From the NCBI GenBank assembly GCA_950295325.1, contig OX485806.1, forward strand, positions 42,778,001-42,842,000: 64,000 nt of DNA, given 5' to 3'. The position numbers and the translations under genes are program-made. The stretch is from Polytrichum commune (Eukaryota > Streptophyta > Polytrichopsida > Polytrichales > Polytrichaceae). This document shows positions 22,851 through 32,480 of the stretch, one piece after another. The notes under the pieces were generated by a model. It did no database searches. It saw nothing but the letters and a program-made list of their open reading frames with translations, and was not told where the DNA came from. Positions within the stretch are counted from its first letter, which is position 1; every line of letters starts with the position of its first letter.

Positions 22851-23859
22851 GTACCTGATTTCAAACACATTTACTTCAAACTAAACTCAAAGTCACACAC
22901 TTTCAAAATCCAAAAACTCACCAGTTGATGTCATTCATCGCATTAAGGAAGATTGCGGTGCCGTTTCTTGGGTCCACAACAATGCAGTCCACGGATATGT
23001 GCCAATCTTTGTCCATGGAATGGTGCTTGTTAATGTGCCTAAACCAAGTTGTCAATCGATGATTGCCTTCCCACACAAAGAACATCTTGCCAACTAGGTG
23101 AGAGAGGTCGGGGTCTTTTACGAGAAAAGCATCAAACTCTTTATTGGCCTCCTGCCATAATGGACTCCATGAAGCCTTCATATCATCCGATACATAAAGG
23201 ACCTCATTGAGGTTGTTGTATGGAGAAACATACAAAGCTCGATCACCATCACGATAACCCATCACAAACTCATTTTCCAATCGAGCCACATCAACCTCGT
23301 TGATGGGTCTAACAAGAGGTAGACAACGCAAACGACATAATGGAATCGGGAATCGGGACTTCCCAATTGGTTTCATTCGAACCCGGTGAATCACGCTATT
23401 GGTGTCCTCCTTCTGTGATCTTCTAATATGGAGCTCAGTCTAATCCGGATTCAACTCATCAAGAGGTCGCACGCATTCCATCATAACCGGTACATCAATC
23501 TGAGAAAACAAGTGAAGCAAATAATAAGAATAGACCACAACAACCGAATATATGAACATTTGCCAAACATTTCAAATGTCATAACATTTCAATCAAAGTT
23601 CCATGAATCGATCACCTCTGCCTGTGGAACGTCCCCACTAGCCACAGCGGGAACCAAAGGAAGCAACAACTCAACATCGTGATCCTCCATTGAATGCCTT
23701 TGTGATCCGGTAAGATCCAAAGACTGCGATGCCTGCATACATGAAACAAAGTCACTCACAACCTTAGCTTACATTTACCGCCACACCAGATTTCATACAA
23801 ATTTCATACTTGGCCACACCAGATTTCCCACAACTCTAAAACTCAGATTTTTATGCTTG

Positions 23860-24335
23860 CATCAATACCTCCCACAATCTCATCTTCTCTCAAGCACATT
23901 CAAGCTTCACTACCTCCACCCTATCCATTCCACAACCCCACTCCACACCAGATTTCACACACCTTTCAAACTTGGCCACACCAGATTTCCCACAACTCTA
24001 AAACTTAGATTTTTGTGCTTGCATCCTAACCACCCACAACCTCATCTTCTCTCAAGCACATTCAAGCTTCACTACCTCCACCCTATCCATTCCACAACCC
24101 CACTCCACACCAGATTTCACACAAACCTCAAACTTGGGTTTTGGTGCTTACTTCAATGTCTCCCATAACCTTGTCTTCTCTCAAGAACTTCCAATCTTCG
24201 CTTCCTCCACCCTCTCAGATCCGAGGACTCCCCCACACCAAATTTCAAACAAATCTTAATCTTGGGTCTTGGAGCATACATCAATGTCACCCACTTCCTT
24301 ATCTTCTCTCAAACACAAGTACTCTACACTACCTC
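23860..24335. repeat. Diverged ~140-bp units beside array B2
   Basis: Blocks TCTTCTCTCAAGCACATTCA, CACTACCTCCACCCTATCCA and CACACCAGATTTC recur from about 23,880, 24,043 and, more diverged, 24,173 and 24,302. They grade into array B2, whose units share the CTACCTCCACCCTCTCGGTT block. The array is intronic in gene B of copy 2. Confidence 0.75.
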
Positions 24336-25020
24336 CACCCTCTCGGTTCCGAGACCCCCCCCCCACATTTCAAAAATAGCATTTCAACCAAAAGTATTTC
24401 AAGCTCAAATCAAAGTTCCTCACAACATTGACCTCTCCCCCCTTCTCGGTTCCGAGACCCCCCCCCCCACATTTCAAAAATCACACCAGAATTCAACCAA
24501 AAATATTTAAAGCTCCAATCAAATTCCCTCACAACATTGACCTCTCCCCCCCCTCTTGGTTCCGAGACCTCCCCACATTTCATTAATCTTACCAAAATTC
24601 AACCAAAAATATTTAGAGCTCAAATCAAAGTCCTTCACAACATTGACCTCTCCCCCCCTCTCGGTTTCCAGACCCCCCCACATTTCATAAATCACACTAG
24701 AATTCAACCAAAAATATTTAGAGCTCAAATCAAAGTCCTTCACAACATTGACCTCTCCCCCCCTCTCGGTTTCCAGACCCCCCCACATTTCATAAATCAC
24801 ACCAGAATTCAACCAAAAATATTTAAAGCTCCAATCAAATTCCCTCACAACATTGACCTCTCCCCTCCCTCTCGGTTCCGAGACCCCCCCCCCACATCTC
24901 GGAAATTGCACAACATTTCAACCGCAAATATTTCAAACGCATTTCAAAGTCATTCACTACCTTAGCTCCCCCTCCCTCTCGGTTCTGAGACCCCCCCACA
25001 CATATCAGCAATCACATCCA
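24336..25020. repeat. Intronic array B2: ~115-bp units with polyC and palindrome
   Basis: About six units carry CTCTCGGTTCCGAG, a C-run, CACATTTCA and ACCAAAAATATTTA blocks, then CACAACATTGACCTCTCCCC. The palindrome and C-run are shared with array B1, while the rest of the unit is different. It lies between exons 1 and 2 of gene B of copy 2. Confidence 0.85.
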
Positions 25021-25455
25021 TATTAAGAGAAATGTATTTCCAAAATCCTAAACCCAACATCTAAAATCTTGTTCTACCCCTAGTGGCGATAATACCCAAG
25101 ACAATCTTACAGTGCTAATGGAATCTTCTCTTGTATCTTCGTGAGAACCGCTTTGATTAGAATTGGTGCGGTGCCCGCTCCCTGCCATTGATGGTGCGCG
25201 TGAACCACTGTCCTCCCTTTCTTCCTCTATTGGGTGCAAGTTTGTCTGCGTATTCGTGTACCCTGTCTCATCTATAGCAAATGGCTTGCTCAAGTCTGAA
25301 GGAGTCCCTCTTCCCTTTATGCTCGTTAGATCCTTTTTCTTTAGTTCTCTCCGTTTCCTTTGTTTCGAATTGCTGAAACTCGTGCCTCCCTTTCTCTTCT
25401 TCCGCTTTGTCGCTACATCGATTGTGGGAACTGTATTGTCACTTAGTTCCTTCAT

Positions 25456-25654
25456 GTGTACGTCCCGGTGCCCTAGTAATTCCCTTAATCTTGCTCTCTA
25501 CTCTTTAGGCATGGCTCTACTCCACACCCACTAAGACCTTTCATTCACCTTCTATTATATTTATACTATCCATGCATGATATTTAGGGTTTCCCGATGCC
25601 TAGGGTTTAAGTTCCCTTACAGGACCCCTTTTACTATGCCCTCTCTCTATCCCC
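25456..25654. promoter_or_regulatory. Divergent promoter between genes B and A, copy 2
   Basis: Only 199 bases separate the two start codons. The interval holds an AT-rich TATA-like stretch (ATTATATTTATACT, about 25,553-25,566), the RY motif CATGCATG (25,571-25,578), and two telo-box-like motifs, TTAGGGTTT at 25,583 and CTAGGGTTT at 25,600. These are known plant cis-elements; their use here is inference. Confidence 0.5.
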
Positions 25655-28600
25655 ATGGCTTCCTCATCCACTGTGCCCTCTGTGTCAAACACGGTTGAGC
25701 TCCATGCCAATGGCATCGCAATCCCTATTTTTTTCCCCGTAGATGCAAATGGTTTTGCTTCTGTCTCTTCTCTTTTCCTTAGTCTCAGGTTTTCGTTGCA
25801 AGATAGTACTATATGGGTCGAACGCGAGATTTATGATACTGCTACTTCTTTGTTGTCATTGACCATGCGTGAGAATCCTAGGGTTGCCGACAACGGATCC
25901 TCAACGTGGGAACTCTGCGCTGGTAAATACAGGGTGTACGGACTCCCAGGTCCTTCCACGAATGTATCCACGGAATTCCGTACCCCTCCCCATTCCTCTG
26001 CTTCCACTTTCAACACTCCTCCCTTGGTCAAAGTTAAGATTGAACCCGGTATACACACTGTCATCCATCTTTCCGATTCCTCCGATGGCGATGATCCCCT
26101 TGTATCCACTCCCATTCACAAGCCATCCCCATCCTCCCTCCGTTCCCCCTTTTTTACCCCGCCTCTTGTGTCTCCTCTTCCTCTATCCCCTGCCAAACCC
26201 CTCATTTCCATTCTTCAATGTCTACGTAAACTTGCTTCGATGCCCCGTAGGAAAAACATCCTTAAAAAACTGGATTATGACACCCTACACATTGAGGTGG
26301 TCAATTTCTTGCCTCCTCGCTTTGATGGGAATTGTATGTTTGTCCTCCCCCCAGTAGGTGTCTCGTCATCTCATACAAAGGCCAAATCCATGGACGGCAT
26401 GGATAAACGCTATGACGACCATGTCTGGACCAAAACCCAAACCACCAACATTACCAATGACTTGGGCCTTGCTTTTCGTTCGTCCACCTGCGTTGGCCAC
26501 CTGGAGTGTCATAATCCTACTTGCGACTACCTTCAACGTGCTCATCGCACCTCCACTGTCAATGATAATGATTTTGACGGCTTCACAAAGGAGCCATTTA
26601 CCCTTGGTGGCCCCTTTCCTTTGGGCTCCACTATTATTTGCAGAATCTGTAAGGAGCCTCCCAAGTGCATTGCCCCATGCCATGCCAAAATCTTCTACGT
26701 CCACGGCAATGGTACCACTCAGCGTGCGTGCATTCATCTGGGTAACCATCGCCACCCGGTCAAGGTCGGCAACTGCAGAGATAGTCGCAAGCGCATCGAC
26801 GCCCTTATCGAGGAGCACGTCGAGCGAACGCCCCAAGCCACTCATAGCAAAATTGTTCTTGAGGCTAGCAAGGACCTTGTGGGTGAGTTCCTCCTCCGCA
26901 ATTATACTGATCCTCATTAACTCCTTTCCTTGGAAGAACTTGAGCACGTTTTTGATCGTTGCAAGGAGTTGAATTCCCCCCAGCTGCGAAACAAGGTTAC
27001 CACCTTCAAATACATACGTAGATTAGGAGTTATGGATGGAATCGCCAAACTTAGAGGTGTCAGCACCTGGGCCTATGTCCAGCGGAATCAATTCCCAGGA
27101 CAAGGTGACGATACGGACAAAGTTTTTGTTTTCAAGATGTCCGAGGTCGGCCCTGGAAGTGGGGTAGACTTGGTTAAACGCATGCAACCTGGCGGAGATC
27201 TCGAGCATGCTTGGATCATGTCTGACCATGTCAAACGCGTCGCCAAGTGGACCACCATGGCCTGCCACGTTTACGACGGGACCTACCAGCGCATCATGAC
27301 TATTGTTTGCTGCGACTTCCAATCGGAGGACAAGGATGCGCAAATGCTTTTCTGGCACAATCTCAACCACGTAATGGCTAGGCATGGAATTCCCAAGCCT
27401 CACTTCAAAGGATTCATGGCTGACAGTGCGCAAGCTAATTGGAATGTTGTCAGGATTGTCTACGGGTCTGGAGATCCTAATGTTCCCATCGATGGACGCG
27501 AGAGGACCTGCTACTTCCATTGGACCCAGTCTTTGGAGAAACACACCAAACTGTATATCAAACACGATTTGCAGGACCAACACAAGCGTCTCTGCCTCCA
27601 GTATCGCGACGCATCCTCTATGCTCGAGGCGGAAACGAGGTACCTTGCCATCAAGGCCTGGTGGGCTTCTTCGAACTGCACCTCCGAGGAGGGGTTGAAA
27701 CATCTTCAACTTTGGCTGGCCTTCTGGCTCTTTCGATATCGACAATGGGGTGGCTTCATGGAATTGGTGCATCTTTACTCTTATTACTGTTTTGTTTGTT
27801 TCTTTTTTCTTTTTTCTGGTTCTTTGCTTATTTCTTATATTGCCATTCCATTTTGCAGGAGAAAATCATGACCGCAGAGGAATTCGCACAAATGCCCAAT
27901 TGCAACCTCGCCGAATCTATTCACAACAAATGGCTTCAAGCGTCCGGCAACAAAGGTGGCGATCTTTATATGGCCACTGTGGATGACTACATTCGAGCCT
28001 TCCTCCAAGTCGTGGCTTACCATCAATTTCTAAAGGGTGGCGCTGGAGGTGATGGCCCTAGTAAAGAAGAACTCAAGCTTCGATGCGCACAACATCGTGC
28101 TCAACGTACCGGTGACCCCGCTGTTCTACAGAAGGTTCTCCTCGACTTTGAAGGTGTGGACGATTTCTGTACTCGTAATCCCACCTCGAGGGTGCCGAGG
28201 TCTTCGGCTCGTAGAAACGCAAGCCTGACACCCCATTGGAGCTGATGATGAGATCCACCGCCCCGACACCCTCAACTTCTCTCGCCTTCGTGTCGCTCAA
28301 AGAACCACAAGGTCTCATGCTTCACCTCTTCCTACCATCGTTGAGGAGTCCTCTCCGTCTGTGCTCGAGGTTCCCCCACCCCCTCCCACTAGTCTTGATT
28401 TTCGCCATGTCACTACTGCCCAAGAATCTGAAGTGGACGAGAAACTCTGGCATATTGCTCGTATTCCTTACAATTCCTCAAAGGCATGTTGGGCCATGCA
28501 TGCTGTCACCAAGAAGAAATGCACTGCCAAAATTGTCTCCAACTCCAAGAGCACCCCTGTACCGGCATACCTTGAAGTTTGGAACTATTACAAATTCACA

Positions 28601-29309
28601 ACACCTAAGGTCGAGAAGTTCTTTTTTTGCCCCGACGACATTGAGCGTTGTGTCAAAGGTTCACGATGCAAGTGGGTCGACAAATTCTCTGCTGACCAAG
28701 AACGACCTCCGATTCCTCCCGTGTGGCCATTCAAGATTGGTACCAACCTCACTCGTCTGGAGATCCTGAAGCTTGAAAATGTAGGCTTCCAGCTCCCGCA
28801 GAAAGAACGCATCACGCCCACTCGCCTCTTCAACACTTCATCTCCTCCCCTGGACCTCTCCGGAGTAGATGTTCCTGCCAACCCCGACTCTTATCCTTCA
28901 TCCAGGCAGTCCAAGTCTACGAGACGTTCTGCTACTGTACCGTCAACAAAACAAATGCAGATGGTCGCATCTGCACGAGCTATGGACGGGACAATTTTGA
29001 AGGTCACCATGATTCCACGCCCTGGATTTGGTTGCGTGCTCACGTTGCAATCCAAACCTGCACCTACACAATCTATTTACCAACTAACAGTCGGTTCCCT
29101 GCCCGAGTGTAATTGCCCGGCCTTCAAGGATATGATATCAAAGTTTGGCCGCAAACAAAATTCGTTCCTCCACTGTAAACACCTGTATATTTGTTAAGGT
29201 GTCTAATGCAGACCCTGAAGTTGGTTTGTTCATACACGCCCCTACTTTTAGCTTCAATGAAGTCAAACTCATCCTAGAGGGAGGCCTCTTGACACAATCT
29301 ATTTCCTAG
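25655..29309 (+). pseudogene. MULE-like transposase gene A, copy 2
   Basis: Exon 1 is 25,655-27,766 (704 codons), the intron is 27,767-27,858 (92 bp, GTGCAT...TTTTGCAG), and exon 2 runs to TAG at 29,307. Domains: an acidic N-terminus with a PGI..VI.LSDSS motif; a WRKY/GCM1-like zinc region (C.GHLECHNPTCDY, CRICKEPPKC, then CIHLGNHRHP); the MULE core with Asp in ACHVYDGTY and Asp in GFMADSAQANWN; a basic C-terminal half; and SWIM finger CNC...HCKH. The third catalytic acid is not assigned. Disabling changes are TAA at about 26,918 (Lys in copy 3), a frameshift near 28,235 and a 5-base loss near 29,190. The copy 3 gene has the same structure. Confidence 0.85.
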
Positions 29310-29393
29310 AATTCCTCTCAGCCTAGCACTATATTAGGCTATGATATATGTGTCCATTTCTGGACCTCTTGTGAATTCATAATTGATTGATAT

Positions 29394-29399
29394 AATAAA
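29394..29399 (+). terminator. AATAAA polyadenylation signal of transposase copy 2
   Basis: AATAAA lies 85 bases after the transposase stop, at the position conserved with copy 1 (6,511). Confidence 0.55.
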
Positions 29400-29470
29400 T
29401 ATATAATCTCTTGGATTATTTTTATTTACTTCAAAATTTTGTATTACATTGCTTCCTATGTCTATCAACT

Positions 29471-29959
29471 CTATTTCCGTTTTGCATACTTCTTGGATGA
29501 TTCCGAGGGAGGTGGACCCGGTCTAAGCAAATCAATATAAAAAACTGTTTTATCTCTCATTCGATCCTTCAGCGGACGTCGATGCGGCGACAATCCTCTC
29601 ATCCTTTCGCGAAATGAAAGAGACTTCGAAGATTCGCCTACCACCTTCACCTCCTGCTCCGTTTCGTTCGGTTTGTCTTCATTCAAATCAGCGTCCTTCT
29701 CCGGCACATCTGCCTGCCTCTTTTCATTTTTCTCACATTGTTTCTGCTCCTCCTGCACCCTCTACCTCCATGCTTGTGTAGACTGCGAAAATGGAATCAG
29801 CTCGTAGTCATCACTACTTCGATTTCCAGCAGCAAACTCAAATTCCGGCGATGGGTTAAAGGGAATATGAGGATCTCCTAGACTTCTAATTTCCTTCTCC
29901 CATCCTAGTCCAGCAAACATGTCTCTCTCATCTCCCATTGTATGCAATTGTATATACAA
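29471..29959 (-). pseudogene. Transposon ORF C, copy 2
   Basis: A 162-codon frame starts MYIQLHTMGDERDMFAG and ends PPPSESSKKYAKRK. One TAG at about 29,762 replaces the Trp codon present in copy 1. The central part is Lys/Glu/Asp-rich and the second half has a basic block (ERMRGLSPHRRPLKDRMRD). It is convergent with the transposase and lies between it and the transposon end. No known domain is recognised. It could be a separate protein or an exon of a longer minus-strand transcript. Confidence 0.5.
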
Positions 29960-30375
29960 TCATGTTGGGTATGAGTTCAATTTATAATCTATTCGGCCAA
30001 AAACGATAATTGCTGCAGTCCAAATTATAGAGTTGACTCCATATAGGACAAAGAGAAAAATGATGGAATAAAAACGAAGCAAGTTGATTATTTTGATTGA
30101 CTCATTATTCAATTATACCAATCTCAAAAAATTCATTTTCATTGATTTTTTCTTGTAATCATCCTTGGTTTTTAATAATTCAACGACCTCACGGTTTCCA
30201 AACTTAATGAGACCATTTCAAATTCAGGGTTTTATTATTATTTTAGGACCTATACATCCCACGGAAATAGGTCCAAAATTTTTAATTATTTTTATAAAAC
30301 CTAGAATATTCTAGGTATATTCCCGTCTATTTTTAAAAACCCTTATTTTAGTCTATCAAGTTTGCTATTTTTTTC

Positions 30376-30453
30376 CCTCTACGCTCTCCGCTCTCCAAAT
30401 CTCTGCTCTCCACTCTCCACTCTACGCTCTACGCTCACATAGGAGTGTCGTCC
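30376..30453. repeat. Right terminus of transposon copy 2 with GCTCTCC/GCTCTAC heptamers
   Basis: Next to the end, the motifs CTCTACG, CTCTCCG, CTCTCCA and CTCTACG repeat about ten times before GCTCACATAGGAGTGTCGTCC. Identity with copy 1 ends after GTGTCGTCC at 30,453. Copy 1 has only one CTCTACG, so the number of heptamers varies. Confidence 0.65.
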
Positions 30454-31850
30454 GGATTGCAACTACTAAGAACACTGAAAAAAAGACTCCTTCTATAGGA
30501 GTAGGTGGTCCAATCAAGAATCAGAAGAAATCTACCATGAAGTTCACTAATGGTAGGGAGATCGATTATAAAAGAGTTGCAGCTTTGAAGAAAGAAGGCA
30601 AATAGGGCCTAATACTTGCCCTAAGAAGTCTAATTTGACTAGTGACAAAGTGGAAAAAGATTTTTAGAAACTCAACAGAAAGATTGTGGGCAATCTGTTG
30701 AGGTAGATAGGACATCAAGATTAGAATTTTTGGATTATCTTGTTCAAATCTTAGATGCTAAGATAGGCAAGTCATTTGATTTTGTACTTGATTCTTTGAA
30801 CTTTGATATGAATAAAGTAAACCAATTTTCTTATCTCCAAAGCCCACTAGATACACTTTTTGATGAAGATTCCAAGGTTTTTGGTCATTGTTTACTTATT
30901 GCCTCATATTCCAAAAACCGAGCCAAGTATGTAAAAGATAAAAACAAAAGACCTTTTGAGACTAGTGCTTGCATTTTAGTGGAAAAGAAAAAGGGTCAAG
31001 GCCACAATAGATTATTGTCAAGATTTCAGATATTACATGAGTGTAAACACACTTATGTAGATGCTTTTGGATTGACAAAAATAATCATATTACAAGTGTA
31101 TTATGATCCACCCCAACTTAGACTCTTGAATTCTATCTCGACTAATGGTCTAACTATGCAATTATTAGGGAAAGTCTCTGGAATGAATGGGCATATTTTA
31201 ATAGATACCGCTGCTAGTAATTGTTATTTGAGTTCATTATATGTCAAATGTATTGCTTTGCATATGAAAGAAAATAATGGTAAAGTGGTATTGGGAAATG
31301 AATTGGAAGTTGATATGGAGATGACCGTCAATGTGCATGTGAAAATTCAACAGTACCAATCTCAAGTCTCTTGTTTGGTTATCAAATTAAGTGATGGCTT
31401 TGACTTGATTTTGGGAGATAATTGGTTAAATAAGCATAGAGCCCACATTGATTATGATTCTAAAGCTTGTATATTGCATAAGGGAAATAAAAAAATCACA
31501 ATTCAAAGTGTGGTAACAAGCAAGAAGAAGTCCATGCCTCAAGACAACATGTTATCAGCTTTGCAATTCAACAGAGCAGTAAAGAAAGGTTGTACACCTT
31601 TACTCATTCATTTGAAAGATGTACAAAATAAAGAACCATCTTCAAGGTTGGATATAACCTTATAGAGTCTTTGGGGAAGGAATATGAAGACATATTTCAA
31701 CCAATACATGCAGGGCTTCCACTAGTGAGAGAGATGGCCCATACGATATCATTAGAAGAAGGTCATAAACCATCTTTTAGACCTATTTATAGACTCAATC
31801 CTTTGGAGATCGAAGAAGCCAAGAGACGAATTACATAATATATCCACAAA
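30454..31850 (+). pseudogene. Ty3/Gypsy gag-protease-RT start, remnant between transposon copies 2 and 3
   Basis: From 30,730 a 311-codon frame is open. It contains a retropepsin-like block (HILIDTAASNCYL, an unusual D-T-A for the usual D-S/T-G) followed by FDLILGDNWLNKHRAHIDYD, as in Gypsy proteases. After a frame break near 31,650 the RT entry appears (EYEDIFQPIHAGLPLVRE, then FRPIYRLNPLEIEEA). It stops at YIHKG at 31,850, where transposon copy 3 begins. This is a different Gypsy lineage from the chromovirus G1-G4. Confidence 0.75.
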
Positions 31851-31930
31851 GGGCAACGATGCTACCGTGTGAGCGGTGGGACGCGAGCGGTGAGCGGTGA
31901 GCAGAAAATCTACTCACGGTGAGCAGAAAA
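31851..31930. repeat. Left terminus of transposon copy 3 with GAGCGGTG heptamers
   Basis: Read inward it starts GGGCAACGATGCTACCGTGT followed by GAGCGGTGGG. This resembles the GGACGACAC...TATGTGAGCG termini of copies 1 and 2. Tandem GAGCGGTGAGCGGTGAGCAG follows, with a second GGTGAGCAGAAAA at about 31,918. Confidence 0.5.
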
Positions 31931-32480
31931 AAGTCAATGCTTTACAATTATAGCAATAAAATTTCCAAATTTAGAAAACATAAATAGAAAAATCGTGGGA
32001 CCTCTTTTTTTAGTAAAAATGATGGACCTATTTCCGTGCAAATTTTGAGGGCTTTCAGGACAGAGACTTGGTTTTAGGGTACCTTTCGGAGAGACTAGTT
32101 GACATGATTTACTTAAACCAGGGAACTTTTGACTGTCCATATTATGGTGAGAGCCGGTTAATCATAGGCTGTGGTCACAACGTAAGAGAAAATTCTAAGT
32201 CAAAAAATTCAAGCATTCAAGCATTCAAGCAAAGTAGCAAAACTCGTACCATTCAATAACATCTAAACCTACCGTTGGAAGAAGAGACCCATAAATATTT
32301 AGAAACCTTTATAGATATTTAAAAACGAATACAATTCAAATCATGTAGATAATGATAGGTCTGATATATCAGCGATATTTTCGGAAAACGTGCACTCATA
32401 CTATAGTATACTCAACGCAATAATACTTAGCGACAACTTATAAATAAGGGGGGGCAGCCTAGCTCCTATAGGTATCCACG
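31931..32480. other. Subterminal noncoding DNA of transposon copy 3
   Basis: It corresponds in position to the ORF C segment of copies 1 and 2, but I find no homologous frame. The GGACCTATTTCCGTG block (about 32,026) matches the subterminal CACGGAAATAGGTCC of the other copies. Otherwise nothing is recognised. Confidence 0.5.

Larger units (their letters stand above)
22922..25455 (-). pseudogene. Transposon partner gene B, copy 2 (basic N-terminus, ParB/Srx-like domain)
   Basis: Exon 1 is 25,455-25,111 (115 codons), Lys/Arg-rich (KRKKRKGG, KQRKRRELKKK), ending at donor GTAAGA. Exon 2 is about 23,732-23,616 (39 codons, after TATGCAG). Exon 3 is 23,499-22,922 (after TTTTCTCAG), ending at donor GTGAGT. 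All junctions keep the frame. Exon 3 carries IPLCRLRCLPLVRPINEVDV, then MFFVWEGNHRLTTWFRHI and CIVVDP. The LVRPI...GNHR..W arrangement is that of the ParB/sulfiredoxin fold, with GNHR at the nucleotide-site position. One in-frame TAG (23,442-23,440) lies before the domain. Later exons seen in copy 3 are not visible here. Role in transposition is inference. Confidence 0.65.
19669..30453. mobile_element. MULE-like two-gene transposon, copy 2
   Basis: From left to right: intronic array B1, gene B exons 3-1 (minus), array B2 between exons 1 and 2, a ~200-bp divergent promoter, transposase gene A (plus, 25,655-29,309), convergent ORF C (minus), and the right terminus ending GTGTCGTCC at 30,453. 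The left terminus is in or beyond the gap. Both main genes carry a few disabling mutations, so this copy is not autonomous now, but its structure is the most complete reference in the window. Confidence 0.75.

Noticed and set aside
22918-23394. Bacterial contamination or organelle-derived parB
   Set aside because: The domain lies on an exon bounded by GT-AG introns, is duplicated in two diverged transposon copies, and has eukaryotic neighbours on both sides.
23880-25010. Possible CRISPR-like array
   Set aside because: Unit length, lack of unique spacers and eukaryotic context do not fit; units are fully repeated minisatellites.
26918-26920. Readthrough or RNA editing as an explanation for in-frame stops in transposons
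   Set aside because: The stops fall at different codons in different copies (TAA, TAG, TGA), which fits ordinary decay; no shared context is visible apart from the integrase TAG common to the chromoviruses.
28588-28881. Minus-strand frames inside transposase copy 2, and similar ones at 27,023 and 26,366
   Set aside because: Antisense shadows of a conserved coding region.
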